A stretch of 15,996 nucleotides of DNA from Brachionus koreanus (lineage: Eukaryota > Rotifera > Eurotatoria > Ploima > Brachionidae). The stretch spans positions 1,084,584 to 1,100,579 of the forward strand of contig PJRA01000443.1 in assembly GCA_016987375.1 (NCBI GenBank), written 5' to 3'. The notes beneath the pieces were generated by a model. It was not told where the DNA came from. It worked only from the letters and a program-made list of their open reading frames with translations, and did no database searches. The translations under genes and the position numbers were made by a program. Shown one piece after another: positions 8,701 through 15,996 of this stretch (position 1 is the stretch's first letter; the number at the start of each line of letters is the position of its first letter).

Positions 8701-9739
8701 TTGATATAAGCCAGCAAATGGTCTCAGAATTGTAGAAGAAGCTTTAAATAACACCTTGAAAAAAGATGAAAATCCCTGACCTAACCGAATAGCAAAAAAA
8801 AGTAGCTAGAGTTAAATGTAGAAATTTGTATTTAAAAAAAAAAACAAATATTTCCTGGATTTTAGACGATGAATCCTATTTCACTCTCAGTCATGGTAAA
8901 ATCAATGGAAATGATATATTTTACACAAAGTAATATGAAACCCGCTGAGGGTGAAAAAATTTTAATAATATCTCTGCTATACGGGGCGCATGTTTAAACT
9001 CTTTTCATCAAAAAATTTGGGAAAATTTGCAGTGTAGATGATCAACTCGATGCAGTAGCCTCTGTGTCAGATCGGAGCTGTTGCTCAAAATGGTACTTGA
9101 AAAGGAGATGAGCCCCTCCCCATTATCCACTAGGATAGAAAAGGGTCAAAAAAAAATGTTGCTGCAACACCAGTAAGTACAAATCATACAAAAAAGTGGA
9201 CTTGCAGTCAACCAAACAGTCTATTTAGACTTTATAAAGCGTGGAGTCATTCTGTTTATTAAAAAGCATCATTCAGACGGCAGATGAAAAATATATACTC
9301 TTTGAAGAGCTAAGAGATTTATGTTTTGTTCTAATGCCAAATACAAAAAATTGGGTAATCAGATGGTTTTAAAAATAGTGAGAAGTTATTATCGTGGCAA
9401 TGTTAATAATAAATGCAAGAAAAGGTTGTTCACAGTGAAGCAACGGAAGATGAAGTGAAAATTATTTTAATTTGGTCAAAAACAAGAAGATGTAGAATTT
9501 ATGATCAATCAAATTTTTTAGACAAAATGGATTGTGATTTGTAGATTTTGAGGATTTCTATCGATTGAAATCACTTTTTTAAAAATTAGAATCTTTTCGC
9601 GGTTTTTGTGACCTTTAAAAGCTGACTTTTCGGCTACTTTGATGATATATATTTGATTCATTTTGTAAACAAATAACTAAATTTTAGTATTAATCGATAG
9701 GTCTCAATGAGGTCTCAATCTTCAAAATGATCTACCCTT

Positions 9740-10003
9740 CGTTTTGATCTAAAGTCACTAACACCTAGTCATGCAGAAAAGAAATGGATTTTTTTTGGTG
9801 AAAATTCTTGAAAAGTAAAAATCATAGAATGAAATTTTTTGCAAGATTTTTTCTAAAAGGATGAAAAAATTTGGCTTTAATTTTAAAAATTAACATAAAT
9901 ACATAAGATAGATGTCTTTGATTTTTCTTCGAAAAGATTGAACCAAAATCCTTTTTTTAAAATTAAATACAAAACTAAAATAAAGTAAAATTTTTGATCA
10001 AAA
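9740..10003 (-). repeat. right 264-bp inverted arm
   Basis: This is the reverse complement of 8239-8501 with one substitution and one extra T. It runs from CGTTTTGATCTAAAG to TTTTTGATCAAAA. Its outer 22 bases are shared with another, imperfect foldback that continues to 10206. Confidence 0.92.
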
Positions 10004-10206
10004 TTCATTTTTCAAATATGATCAAAATGTTTTAAATGTGCAATTAAATTTTATCGGAGATTTTTTTAATTTTTTTTAAATTTCAAAATTTAATTATTAA
10101 ATTTTTGAAAAAGGATTCTAATTTATAAAAATGCATTGTATTCAAAATGCACTTAAAAAATATTTTGATCATTTGAAAAGTGAAATTCGATCAAAAATTT
10201 CACTTT
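9982..10206. repeat. imperfect foldback of about 225 bp
   Basis: 9982-10042 pairs with 10149-10206 at roughly four bases in five, with a 2-nt gap. Shared blocks are AAATTTTTGATC, TTTTCAAAT, GATCAAAAT and GTGCA. The right arm carries its own hairpin, AAAGTGAAATT and AATTTCACTTT around eight bases (10177-10206). The left arm overlaps the outer end of the 264-bp arm, so the two structures share an end. It looks like a diverged MITE. Confidence 0.65.
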
Positions 10207-10209
10207 GCT

Positions 10210-10979
10210 GATTTTTCGAAAAAAAATAATCTTACAATTAAACCCACATTTAGCGAGATGGAGGACTTTTGGTCCGACACCTAAAATTCTAGTTTTAATC
10301 AAAATCGATTAAAATATTTATTATAATATTTATAATTTGATAAATTTTCTCGTCACACTTTTTGATTACTTTATCACTACTTTATCTGGTCTTATAACAC
10401 ATATCTGGTCAATTAAAAAAAAGGTTCTTACTAAACTTTTCAATTTAAAAATAAATTTTTTAATTTATTTAAAAAAAAAATTTCTTCATTCAATAATATG
10501 TTTAAATTGGTAGTAAATTTTTTAGTTAAACTTATTTTATTAAATCACATATCATGAATATTGATATTAAGCAAATATTTATTTTGCTTTTTTTTTTATT
10601 TTAATCAATAATTAAAATTTTAAGAAAATAGTTTACCAAAGTGAATGCAAAAAAAAAAAACATTTTCATTATCATGATATAATTACAGAACAAAATCATC
10701 TATCAAATAAAACAAAATTAATATAAATTTATCATTAAGGATAAAATTTAAATTTAACTAAATTTTAAATTAAATATTAGGTATTTTTCAAAGTAGAGAA
10801 TAATTTCTTGATAAAAATAATGAAATTTTGTGTGACGCATTTAGAAAACTTTTAAAATTTCAAATATTTTAGACTAACTTCAAGTTTCAGATAAAATTTA
10901 GTTCGAAAAAGCGACAGTCAAATACAATTTTATTGAGCCAAAAATTTTTTTTTATAATCGATTTATTTTCTTAAAAAAA
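10210..10979. other. AT-rich DNA, no gene seen
   Basis: No conserved coding sequence was found. A GC-richer patch at about 10255-10285 (GGACTTTTGGTCCGACACC) resembles the CAAAAGTCCGGACACC-type ends common in Tc1 elements, but no partner copy is visible, so this is only a possible transposon-end relic. Confidence 0.4.
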
Positions 10980-11055
10980 CAAAAAAAATTTTTATCATTT
11001 TTCCCTCCAAAAAATGATACTTTTTAATTCTAAATAGATATTTTGTGTGTATTAT
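10980..11055 (+). repeat. direct repeat, copy 1 (76 bp)
   Basis: This repeats at 11118-11193, with two differences (CCCTCC/CTCTCC and AAAAATG/AATAATG). The copies start 138 bp apart. The conserved block includes TTTTTAATTCTAAATAGATA and ends TTTTGTGTGTATTAT. Confidence 0.92.
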
Positions 11056-11117
11056 GCATTTATAAAGCGCATAAGTATATTTTTATTTGAAAAGCTATTC
11101 ATTTGAGTCCAAAAAAT

Positions 11118-11193
11118 CAAAAAAAATTTTTATCATTTTTCTCTCCAAATAATGATACTTTTTAATTCTAAATAGATATTTTGTGTGTATTAT
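11118..11193 (+). repeat. direct repeat, copy 2 (76 bp)
   Basis: This is the second copy of the 10980-11055 sequence, 74 of 76 positions identical by eye. The 62 bp between copies are not repeated after copy 2. The high identity in a fast-drifting AT-rich region suggests a recent local duplication. Confidence 0.92.
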
Positions 11194-11540
11194 AAACAAA
11201 AATAAAAATAGTGGTGAACTCATTTGTTAATTTGAAATAAAAACTAAATTAAAACTTTATTTCTAATATTTAAGTTCAGCTAAGTAAGATAAAATTTTCT
11301 TAAAAAAAAAATAGTATCATGGTTTGCTTCAGTACCACACTTTTTCAAACAAAATTAACAAAATAACTGCTTCTAAAGATTCTTTATTGAATTATGCTTT
11401 CTCGGACCTAATGTTAACCGTAAATTGAAGAAAAAAAATAAAAATAATAATTGATTTAATTTATTTATATATTTCTATGGAATTTAAATAAATAAATATG
11501 ACAGTATTGGAGTATTTAAAAAAAATAAATTGAAATATTA
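11194..11540. other. AT-rich DNA, no gene seen
   Basis: No conserved reading frame, RNA gene or repeat was recognised. GTGGTGAAC at 11211-11219 recalls the 11-mers at 127 and 163, but the match is too short to interpret. Confidence 0.4.
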
Positions 11541-11661
11541 TGATAGTTGATAGTTGGTTGGCGAAACAAAAAGAAACGACTGCTACAGCTCTTTAGAGCT
11601 ATGCTTAGATATCATCTAAGCTGCAGTTTATACAACTACTACTACTACTACTACTACTACC
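11541..11661 (+). mobile_element. probable retroelement 3' end with two hairpins and (ACT)n tail
   Basis: Two perfect short stems stand in tandem, AGCTCT-TT-AGAGCT (11587-11600) and GCTTAGAT-ATC-ATCTAAGC (11603-11621), followed by about eight ACT units (11635-11660). The layout of stem-loops then a short tandem tail copies that of the LINE end at 4326-4364. No protein remains, so it could be a LINE 3' UTR or a SINE. The 70-codon frame through it encodes a poly-Tyr run from the microsatellite and is not a gene. Confidence 0.45.
11635..11660. repeat. (ACT)n microsatellite
   Basis: ACT is repeated about eight times without interruption. Confidence 0.9.
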
Positions 11662-12110
11662 TCTTAATTTTTTTATTTACTATTCTCTTTTTCATTATTT
11701 TTCTTCATTTATTTATTTTTTTAATTTCATTTTTCCATCCTTTTAGTTTAAATAAATGAAAAGAATAATTAATTTAATTATGAAGAAATAAAAAAAATTT
11801 TAAAGGATGATAAAGGATCGAAGATTAAATTATAAGAAGCATTAGGAGTAGTAACAAGTCAACTGCAATTAGAAATTTTTTTTTCAAATAGAAAATGAAA
11901 ATATAATTTGAAAAGTCATGTTAATCTTTATGATTTTGATCTTAATTTAAATAGAAATAAAATTGAAATTAAAAAAAATTAAATTTTTAGTTGTCAAATT
12001 TGACTATAAATAAATTTTTAACTTTATAGTTGACTAATTTAAAGAACGCTGTAACTCATGGTTAAACTTAATTAAGATTTTGTCAAACAAAAATGGAATC
12101 TTTGCTTTAG
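11662..12110. other. AT-rich DNA, no gene seen
   Basis: Only A/T runs were found, and no conserved coding or RNA gene was recognised. Confidence 0.4.
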
Positions 12111-12287
12111 CACACAAGTAGACCTTTATATGTCTCTAATTGGATCTATAATAGACTATTCCTTTCCTTGTTTAAACCTGAATTACTAATAGACTCCAAT
12201 CGACTTATTGAATTGAGTGATAGATTTGTTTGGGCTGGACTAATTCAATTAATTGATTCTGTACCATTAGTTTATCAAATTGGTTGA
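12111..12287 (+). other. unidentified 58-codon open stretch of coding-like composition
   Basis: Between TAG at 12108 and TGA at 12285 a frame reads HTSRPLYVSNWIYNRLF, continuing with FKPELLIDSNRLIELSDRF and VWAGLIQLIDSVPLVYQIG. The residue mix is far from the K/N/F/I noise of the surrounding DNA, and the other two frames contain several stops. CTTTAG directly before it could be a splice acceptor, and GGTTGA at the end is a weak donor candidate. There is no ATG, and I do not recognise the family. It could be an orphan exon, a pseudogene piece or chance. Confidence 0.25.
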
Positions 12288-12423
12288 ACAATATAAAGCT
12301 GCATTTGAATCAAAACATATGTTGAATATCTGACTCCATTGTGTAATTGCTACCTAATTATTTCATCAACTATTTAAAAATGTGTATTCTATAAATATTT
12401 TTTCAATATATTTTCAATTTAAA

Positions 12424-12585
12424 ATGGTAAATGCGAATTATATCAGAGTTGAATTTGCTGAAGCCACTGCTGAGCGCAATCTTGATGTATTGGTGAAGAA
12501 CAAACTCAAATGGAATGATTATTAAATAAATGGCTGCGTTAAAAAAGCCAACAACATGCTTGGTATGCTCAAGAGAACTTTTTAT
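12424..12585 (+). pseudogene. third LINE reverse-transcriptase C-terminal relic
   Basis: The frame reads AERNLDVLVKNKLKWNDY, a TAA at 12523, then INGCVKKANNMLGMLKRTF. This is the post-polymerase segment of CR1/Jockey-like reverse transcriptases (usual form: E-x-DLGVLVD-x-KL-x-F-x-x-HI-x-x-x-VKKAN-x-x-LGM-x-RRTF). The same segment of the first LINE reads EKDLGVTLSRNLKFSTHI, so the two are related but distinct. Nothing of the catalytic part remains. A stop at 12586 ends it and the following DNA is A/T-rich. Confidence 0.75.
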
Positions 12586-12739
12586 TAATCTTATTTATTT
12601 GATTAAGTTTAATTTAAAAAAAAAAGGATAGAAAAATTAAATAGACAGTTTAATGTCTGTTCCACCATTAAATAAAACATTTTTTTAATAATTAACATAC
12701 AAAATTCAATTAAATAAAAATAATATTTTATCGAGTTAA

Positions 12740-13539
12740 TTAATTCACTTTCTTGATTTCTTTGAAACTTCTAACGTTCTTGAACAGTCGAGTAGTTAGC
12801 CCGACGCGTTTGCAGCCGAAACTGCATGAAGATTCGATTAAAGAATCATTAGATTTGGGTTGACTGGGTACAACTAATTTATTTAATTATTAACAAAAAA
12901 GGCTTTAAAATTATGCACATTTTTATTTATAGATTAAGCAAAATTTATTTTAAAAAAGAAACATTATAAATTAAAATATATCTAAAAATTTTCAAATTTT
13001 TGAAATTATTGCGAGCTTAAACTAGCCCGATTTTTGTCGACTTTTTTGAATCCACGTTTAACTTTCATCAACTTGGGAATCTTGTACAGGTAACTGACGT
13101 AAAATTTTTCAATTGTGTTCAATTTAACCGTGGTCTTGTTGGCCTTCAACCAGTCCTTAAATGCCTGAAATTCTTCCTTAAGCTCATTGCACTTGATCTC
13201 AAATCTATTTTTGGAAGTGCAATAAAGTGTGCCATAGTGGACTAGGCTCGCGGTTTGTATGCTCAGCTCGACTAGCCGCTTGCGAGTCTCGCTCAGCTCC
13301 TGATTGCTTTTGAATAGCTCGAGCTCGTTACGAAACCGGATTAGGTTTGATCTTAGGCCGGAGTCGGTCTCTAGTATTTCAAAAAAGCGGAGCAAAAATC
13401 CCAAAAACGGGCTGTCCTCTTGTTGAGACGCTTTCAAAAGTGTCTCTATATCCAGCTTGAACCGAGAGCCTATTTCCACATAGTCTTTGTTGTAGTATTT
13501 GGGCTGAATAAAGCACAAATTACTGCATAAAACATCCAT
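12740..13539 (-). CDS. conserved-looking hypothetical protein, probably two exons
   Basis: The main exon starts at ATG 13537-13539 (A at -3; the frame opens further only to a TTG). It encodes about 173 mostly helical residues: an acidic, Leu-rich middle (FLLRFFEILETDSG, then RNELELF and RKRLVELS) and a basic end (YKIPKLMKVKRGFKKV). There is no signal peptide or membrane helix, and I do not recognise the family. Unspliced, the frame stops at 13006 (177 residues), with an AATAAA (12922-12927) 79 nt beyond. Spliced at GTTTAAG (donor from 13022 down) to AAATTAG (acceptor ending 12874), it joins in frame to a GC-rich exon ending at TAA 12740-12742, which adds residues such as CSFGCKRVGLTTRLFKNV, for 216 in all. 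I favour the spliced form because of that exon's composition and phase. The alternative forms may both occur through intronic polyadenylation. The gene is divergent from NAXE. Confidence 0.6.
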
Positions 13540-13829
13540 TCTAGTTGTCAATAAATATTTAAGCTTTAAAATAGAATTTTTTCTTGTAATTTATGCCTTG
13601 TATCCAAGAGCCCAATTAATCCTTGCGCCCAATCGAGCACGCTAATTTTCTTATTCAAAGGAAACATGCTTTTTCGAAGACTTGTTAATCAAATGAAAAG
13701 TACGAAATTCTATTGACATTTATTTCAAATGTTAAAAGCTTTAATCAAAATTTCAACCAAGCAAATAATTGAGTTCTAAAGCTTTTTTTTTATCTTAAAG
13801 AAATCAATAATCACTTTTCGTCATTTTCA
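13540..13829. promoter_or_regulatory. divergent promoter region with two CCAAT boxes
   Basis: This 290-bp gap separates the starts of the minus-strand hypothetical gene and plus-strand NAXE. CCAAT occurs at 13612-13616 and 13629-13633, start to start 17 bp apart, inside a GC-richer patch (about 13595-13645) unlike the flanking A/T runs. Paired CCAAT boxes without a clear TATA box are typical of bidirectional promoters bound by NF-Y. Only motif spacing supports this. Confidence 0.4.
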
Positions 13830-15197
13830 ATGAGCTCATCGCCAACTCGTTACATCAACAAAATGAAATATCTCAAGTTGGTATTCATTAAAAATTAATA
13901 GCTTTTTTTAGGGTTTTTTTTTCTCTGTATTTTTCTAAATTCTAGCATCAGTAAAAAAAAAAAAAACTAATTAAAATTAGATAGAAAAAAATGGCTCTCT
14001 TTTTTCCCAATTTACGGGCATCGTTTAAACGAGCCTCAAAAAAGACAGTCAGTCATGATTTTTTTTCAAATTATGCTTTAAAGCATATCAGGTTTTTTTG
14101 CTACTTTTATTTAAGAATAAAAAAAAAATAATTTTTTTCTCCAAGTCAAAAAGAAGCGCAGTCTATCGATGAGGAGCTCTTTAACGAGTATAAATTTAGT
14201 CTAGATCAACTGATGGAACTGGCTGGATTTAGCTGTGCATCTGCTATTGCCAATGTAGTATTTTTTTTTATTTTTACTATTGAAATTAATAGATTGAAAA
14301 TTAGGCATACCCAAAAACTGCTTCGAGTATGAAAATTTTGATCTGCTGTGGACCGGGAAACAATGGTGGCGATGGACTTGTTTGTGCCCGGCATCTAAAA
14401 CTTTTTGTAATAATTTTTCAAAAAAAAAATTTTAAAATTTAATCAAATGATGAGTTAAGATTATTAAAAAATAGAAAACATAAATCAAAATTTTTTTTTT
14501 AGAATGTTTTATTAAATTGATGACCAATTTTGTTGAAATATTTGATTGATTGAAATTTAAGGTTTTTAATTTATTAATTACAGTTTACATATATTTGATT
14601 TTATATACATACAATCAATTATAATTATAATAGAAGAGGATTTTTTTTTCAAGGGTTACAAGCCAACAATATTCTATCCAAAACGAACAGACAAACGAAT
14701 ATTTGTAGACTTGGTTACACAATGTGAAAAAATGAACATACCCTTTTTGGACTGTTTGCCCACCGAAAGCAAATTAATTGATTTTAACTTTAACATAATA
14801 GTAGATGCCATTTTTGGTTTTAGCTTTTCAGGCAAGTTCTGGCTACGAGTTTTAATTTTAGTTTTGTTTTAACTTTGTTTTAGGCCAACTTCGTGCTCCT
14901 TTTGGTGATATACTAGAAAAATTGAAACTTGCTAAAATTCCGATCGCCAGTATTGACGTTCCGTCTGGCTGGAATGTTGAACATGGAAATCCTGATGGTT
15001 TGCAACCCGAATTCCTCATTTCATTGACTGCTCCAAAATTGTGCGCTAGATATTTTAAAGGCAAATTTCACTATCTCGGTGGTCGATTTGTGCCTGATAC
15101 TTTGGCTGAAAAATATGAGCTTAATTTGCCTGAGTATCAAGGAATAGATCCTTTTGTGCAATTAAACCATGAATCAAACGATAAAACTATCAATTGA
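13830..15197 (+). CDS. NAXE: NAD(P)H-hydrate epimerase, five exons
   Basis: NAXE interconverts the R and S forms of hydrated NADH and NADPH, so that the partner dehydratase NAXD can restore the cofactors. It works in mitochondria and cytosol. Proposed exons: 13830-13876, 14146-14254, 14305-14406, 14654-14831, 14884-15197. These give 249 residues and all phases agree. Conserved blocks in order are [58 protein letters not shown] (the NNGGDG loop of YjeF_N domains), [42 protein letters not shown], and [14 protein letters not shown] [10 protein letters not shown]. This covers the full YjeF_N domain. Exon 1 is the least certain: it gives the family's KYLNQKEAQ but uses a weak donor (AA/GTTGGT), and another first exon at 13991-14091 also splices in frame. 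Intron 4 is GC-AG. The first ATG is 13830; ATG 13863 has the better context. Confidence 0.93.
14832..14883 (+). other. NAXE: GC-AG intron of NAXE (52 nt)
   Basis: The exon ends TTTTCAG and the intron begins GCAAGT, the strong consensus for GC donors. It ends TTTTAG before GCCAACTTCG. The join gives FSG/QLRAPF in frame, as in other NAXE proteins. Using the nearby GT (at 14836) would break the frame, so the GC donor is required. Confidence 0.85.
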
Positions 15198-15852
15198 TTA
15201 AACTCAGATATAATTCTTATAGCTAGATGTACTAATTTTATTTCAGTGTGAAATTTATTTGTTAATAAAATAATTGAAATTGAAATTTTTAATTTTACTT
15301 TATTTGATAAAATTTTTTGCGAAGTGGAAGCTTAAGAATATAAGTAGAATTGACTGTAGTAATTTACAATCAGTAACATAGCTGAGTTTTATGTGAAAGT
15401 TTATGGAAAAAATTAAGAACCAAGAGACTTTGTAAAAGACAATTAAATTGGTTAACAATTAAAAATTATATGTTTGTTGGCTGGATCGACCTGATTAAGA
15501 ATTATCTATATTTTTTAAAATTATTAAGTAATTGAAGAAAAATCCTCAGTGTTTGTCAAAATGACATAAGTCTTTGTTTAACATTCGAAGAACTTGACTT
15601 ATTTTGGTTCCTCTATTAGTATAAATATGATTTAGAAAAAGTATTGTGAAATTCAAGTACAAACAAAACAAAATTTTTTCCTATTTTGATATATTAAAAT
15701 AAACTAAAATATGTTGCAAAAGTTTAGAAATTAATTATTTTATTTATCTAAATTTTTTTATATATTGAATTTTACAAATATTAGAGTGCAAAAGAAAAAA
15801 ATAAAAGCACTAATTTGAAAATTTTTTTTTTAAAGCACTAATTTTAATTTTA
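15198..15852. other. AT-rich 3' flank of NAXE
   Basis: The NAXE 3' UTR comes first, with its poly(A) signal at 15264-15269. No other gene was seen. The 13-mer AAAGCACTAATTT is present twice near the right end (about 15805 and 15833), just before the Tc1 fragment. Confidence 0.5.
15264..15269 (+). promoter_or_regulatory. NAXE poly(A) signal
   Basis: Canonical AATAAA lies 67 nt past the stop codon and is followed by T-rich sequence. Confidence 0.6.
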
Positions 15853-15996
15853 GCCGGTATCTGGGGATGCATTTCCTACAAAGGCATTGGTATATGCAAC
15901 ATTTATACAGGACAAATTAATCAATTTGTCTACATTAACACCTTGGAAAACAATCTTTTACCATCTGTTGAACTCCTATTTGATCCAAATGACCCT
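15853..15996 (+). mobile_element. Tc1-type transposase fragment, cut by window end
   Basis: The open frame reads AGIWGCISYKGIGICNIYTG, then INQFVYINTLENNLLPSVE. WGCIS-x-x-G-x-G, the VYI-x-x-LE-x-NLLPS block and their spacing are those of the central DDE domain of Tc1 transposases, just before the F-x-QDNAPCH motif, which should lie right of the window. Everything N-terminal of WGCIS is missing: upstream is A/T-rich DNA ending in a TTTTAG that could also be a splice acceptor. This belongs to a different Tc1/mariner group from the 8180-9284 relic. Confidence 0.75.

Larger units (their letters stand above)
8180..9284 (+). pseudogene. Tc1/mariner-like DDE transposase, interrupted and full of stops
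   Basis: Three pieces match, from memory, a group of invertebrate Tc1/mariner transposases. The first, 8180-8245, gives the start of the helix-turn-helix (MTKLQLNKLKKAFD). The second, 8706-8930, continues in register: ISQQMVSEL, then KKMKIPDLTE, QKKVARVKC, and the catalytic-core block WILDDESYFTLSHGKINGN containing the first Asp of DDE. The third, 9195-9284, reads SGLAVNQTVYLDFIKRG and FIKKHHSDG. Stops lie at 8733, 8745, 8757, 8790 and 8931 without loss of register, and another at 9285. The first two pieces are separated by a 460-bp insertion with flanking TTGAT repeats. Between the second and third there are about 150 nt more than expected, somewhat richer in GC. The part with the second Asp (WPDLASSH) and the Glu (RPIEDFW) was not found. 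The gene is dead. Confidence 0.8.
8239..10003. mobile_element. nested transposon complex bounded by 263/264-bp inverted arms
   Basis: The left arm (8239-8501) and right arm (9740-10003) are reverse complements differing by one substitution (C/A near 8247) and one T of length in the CCTTT run. They enclose the decayed transposase, a perfect 60-bp inverted repeat and AT-rich filler. Each arm also begins TTTTGATC and ends GATCAAAA, so each could itself be a small MITE-like element of about 262 bp with 8-bp terminal inverted repeats, inserted twice in opposite orientation. Either reading is possible: one 1765-bp element with long TIRs, or two MITE copies around an older transposase. No TA duplication, as expected for a Tc1/mariner boundary, flanks the outer ends. 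Confidence 0.7.

Noticed and set aside
11547..11759. 70-codon plus-strand frame with poly-Tyr
   Set aside because: The Tyr run is the (ACT)n microsatellite, and the rest is low-complexity A/T translation.
12752..12858. Plus-strand frame with FLNSRVVSP, resembling a LINE C-terminus (FFTNRVVN)
   Set aside because: Only a few residues fit. The minus strand reads as a GC-rich exon in phase with the neighbouring gene, which explains the segment better.
14206..14394. 62-codon minus-strand frame
   Set aside because: It is antisense to NAXE exons 2 and 3 and crosses an intron.
14858..15064. 68-codon minus-strand frame
   Set aside because: It is antisense to NAXE exon 5.

Overview
This is AT-rich nuclear DNA from an invertebrate animal. 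The evidence is the set of clear metazoan genes (a TIS11/ZFP36-type CCCH protein, a PIG-F homologue and a spliced NAXE), short introns of 50-60 nt beside a few of about 150-270 nt, and decayed animal-type transposons. LINE (CR1/Jockey-like) and Tc1/mariner relics in such an AT-rich, short-intron setting would fit a monogonont rotifer such as Brachionus, but that is inference and no species marker was seen. Real coding exons stand out as islands of higher GC.

Layout, left to right. 1-1634: AT-rich DNA with a short (AAATT)n microsatellite and no supported gene. 1635-2087 (-): conserved C-terminal four-helix part of PIG-F/Gpi11. 2088-2944: AT-rich. 2945-4364: 5'-truncated, frameshifted LINE with a 3' hairpin and (TTA)n tail, abutting a second, different reverse-transcriptase relic (4366-4660). 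4661-5804: AT-rich 3' flank of the next gene. 5805-6590 (-): intact ZFP36/TIS11-family gene with an AP-1-like site upstream. 6603-8179: AT-rich. 8180-10206: a nested transposon complex. It holds a Tc1/mariner-like transposase pseudogene split by an inserted block, two nearly identical inverted 263/264-bp arms, a perfect 60-bp inverted repeat, and a third imperfect foldback. 10980-11193: a 76-bp sequence repeated directly. 11541-11661: a probable retroelement 3' end with two hairpins and an (ACT)n tail. 12111-12287: an unidentified open stretch. 12424-12585: a third LINE reverse-transcriptase relic. 12740-13539 (-): an unrecognised gene, probably two exons. 13830-15197 (+): NAXE in five exons, including a GC-AG intron. 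15853-15996: a Tc1-type transposase fragment running off the window.

The host genes are not a pathway. PIG-F acts in GPI-anchor synthesis in the ER, the ZFP36 homologue in decay of AU-rich mRNAs, and NAXE in repair of hydrated NAD(P)H. NAXE and the unknown gene are divergent and share a 290-bp upstream region with two CCAAT boxes. The most unusual structure is the nested inverted-repeat complex at 8.2-10.2 kb: its arms are almost identical while the transposase they enclose is full of stops. I did not find a convincing new multi-gene system.
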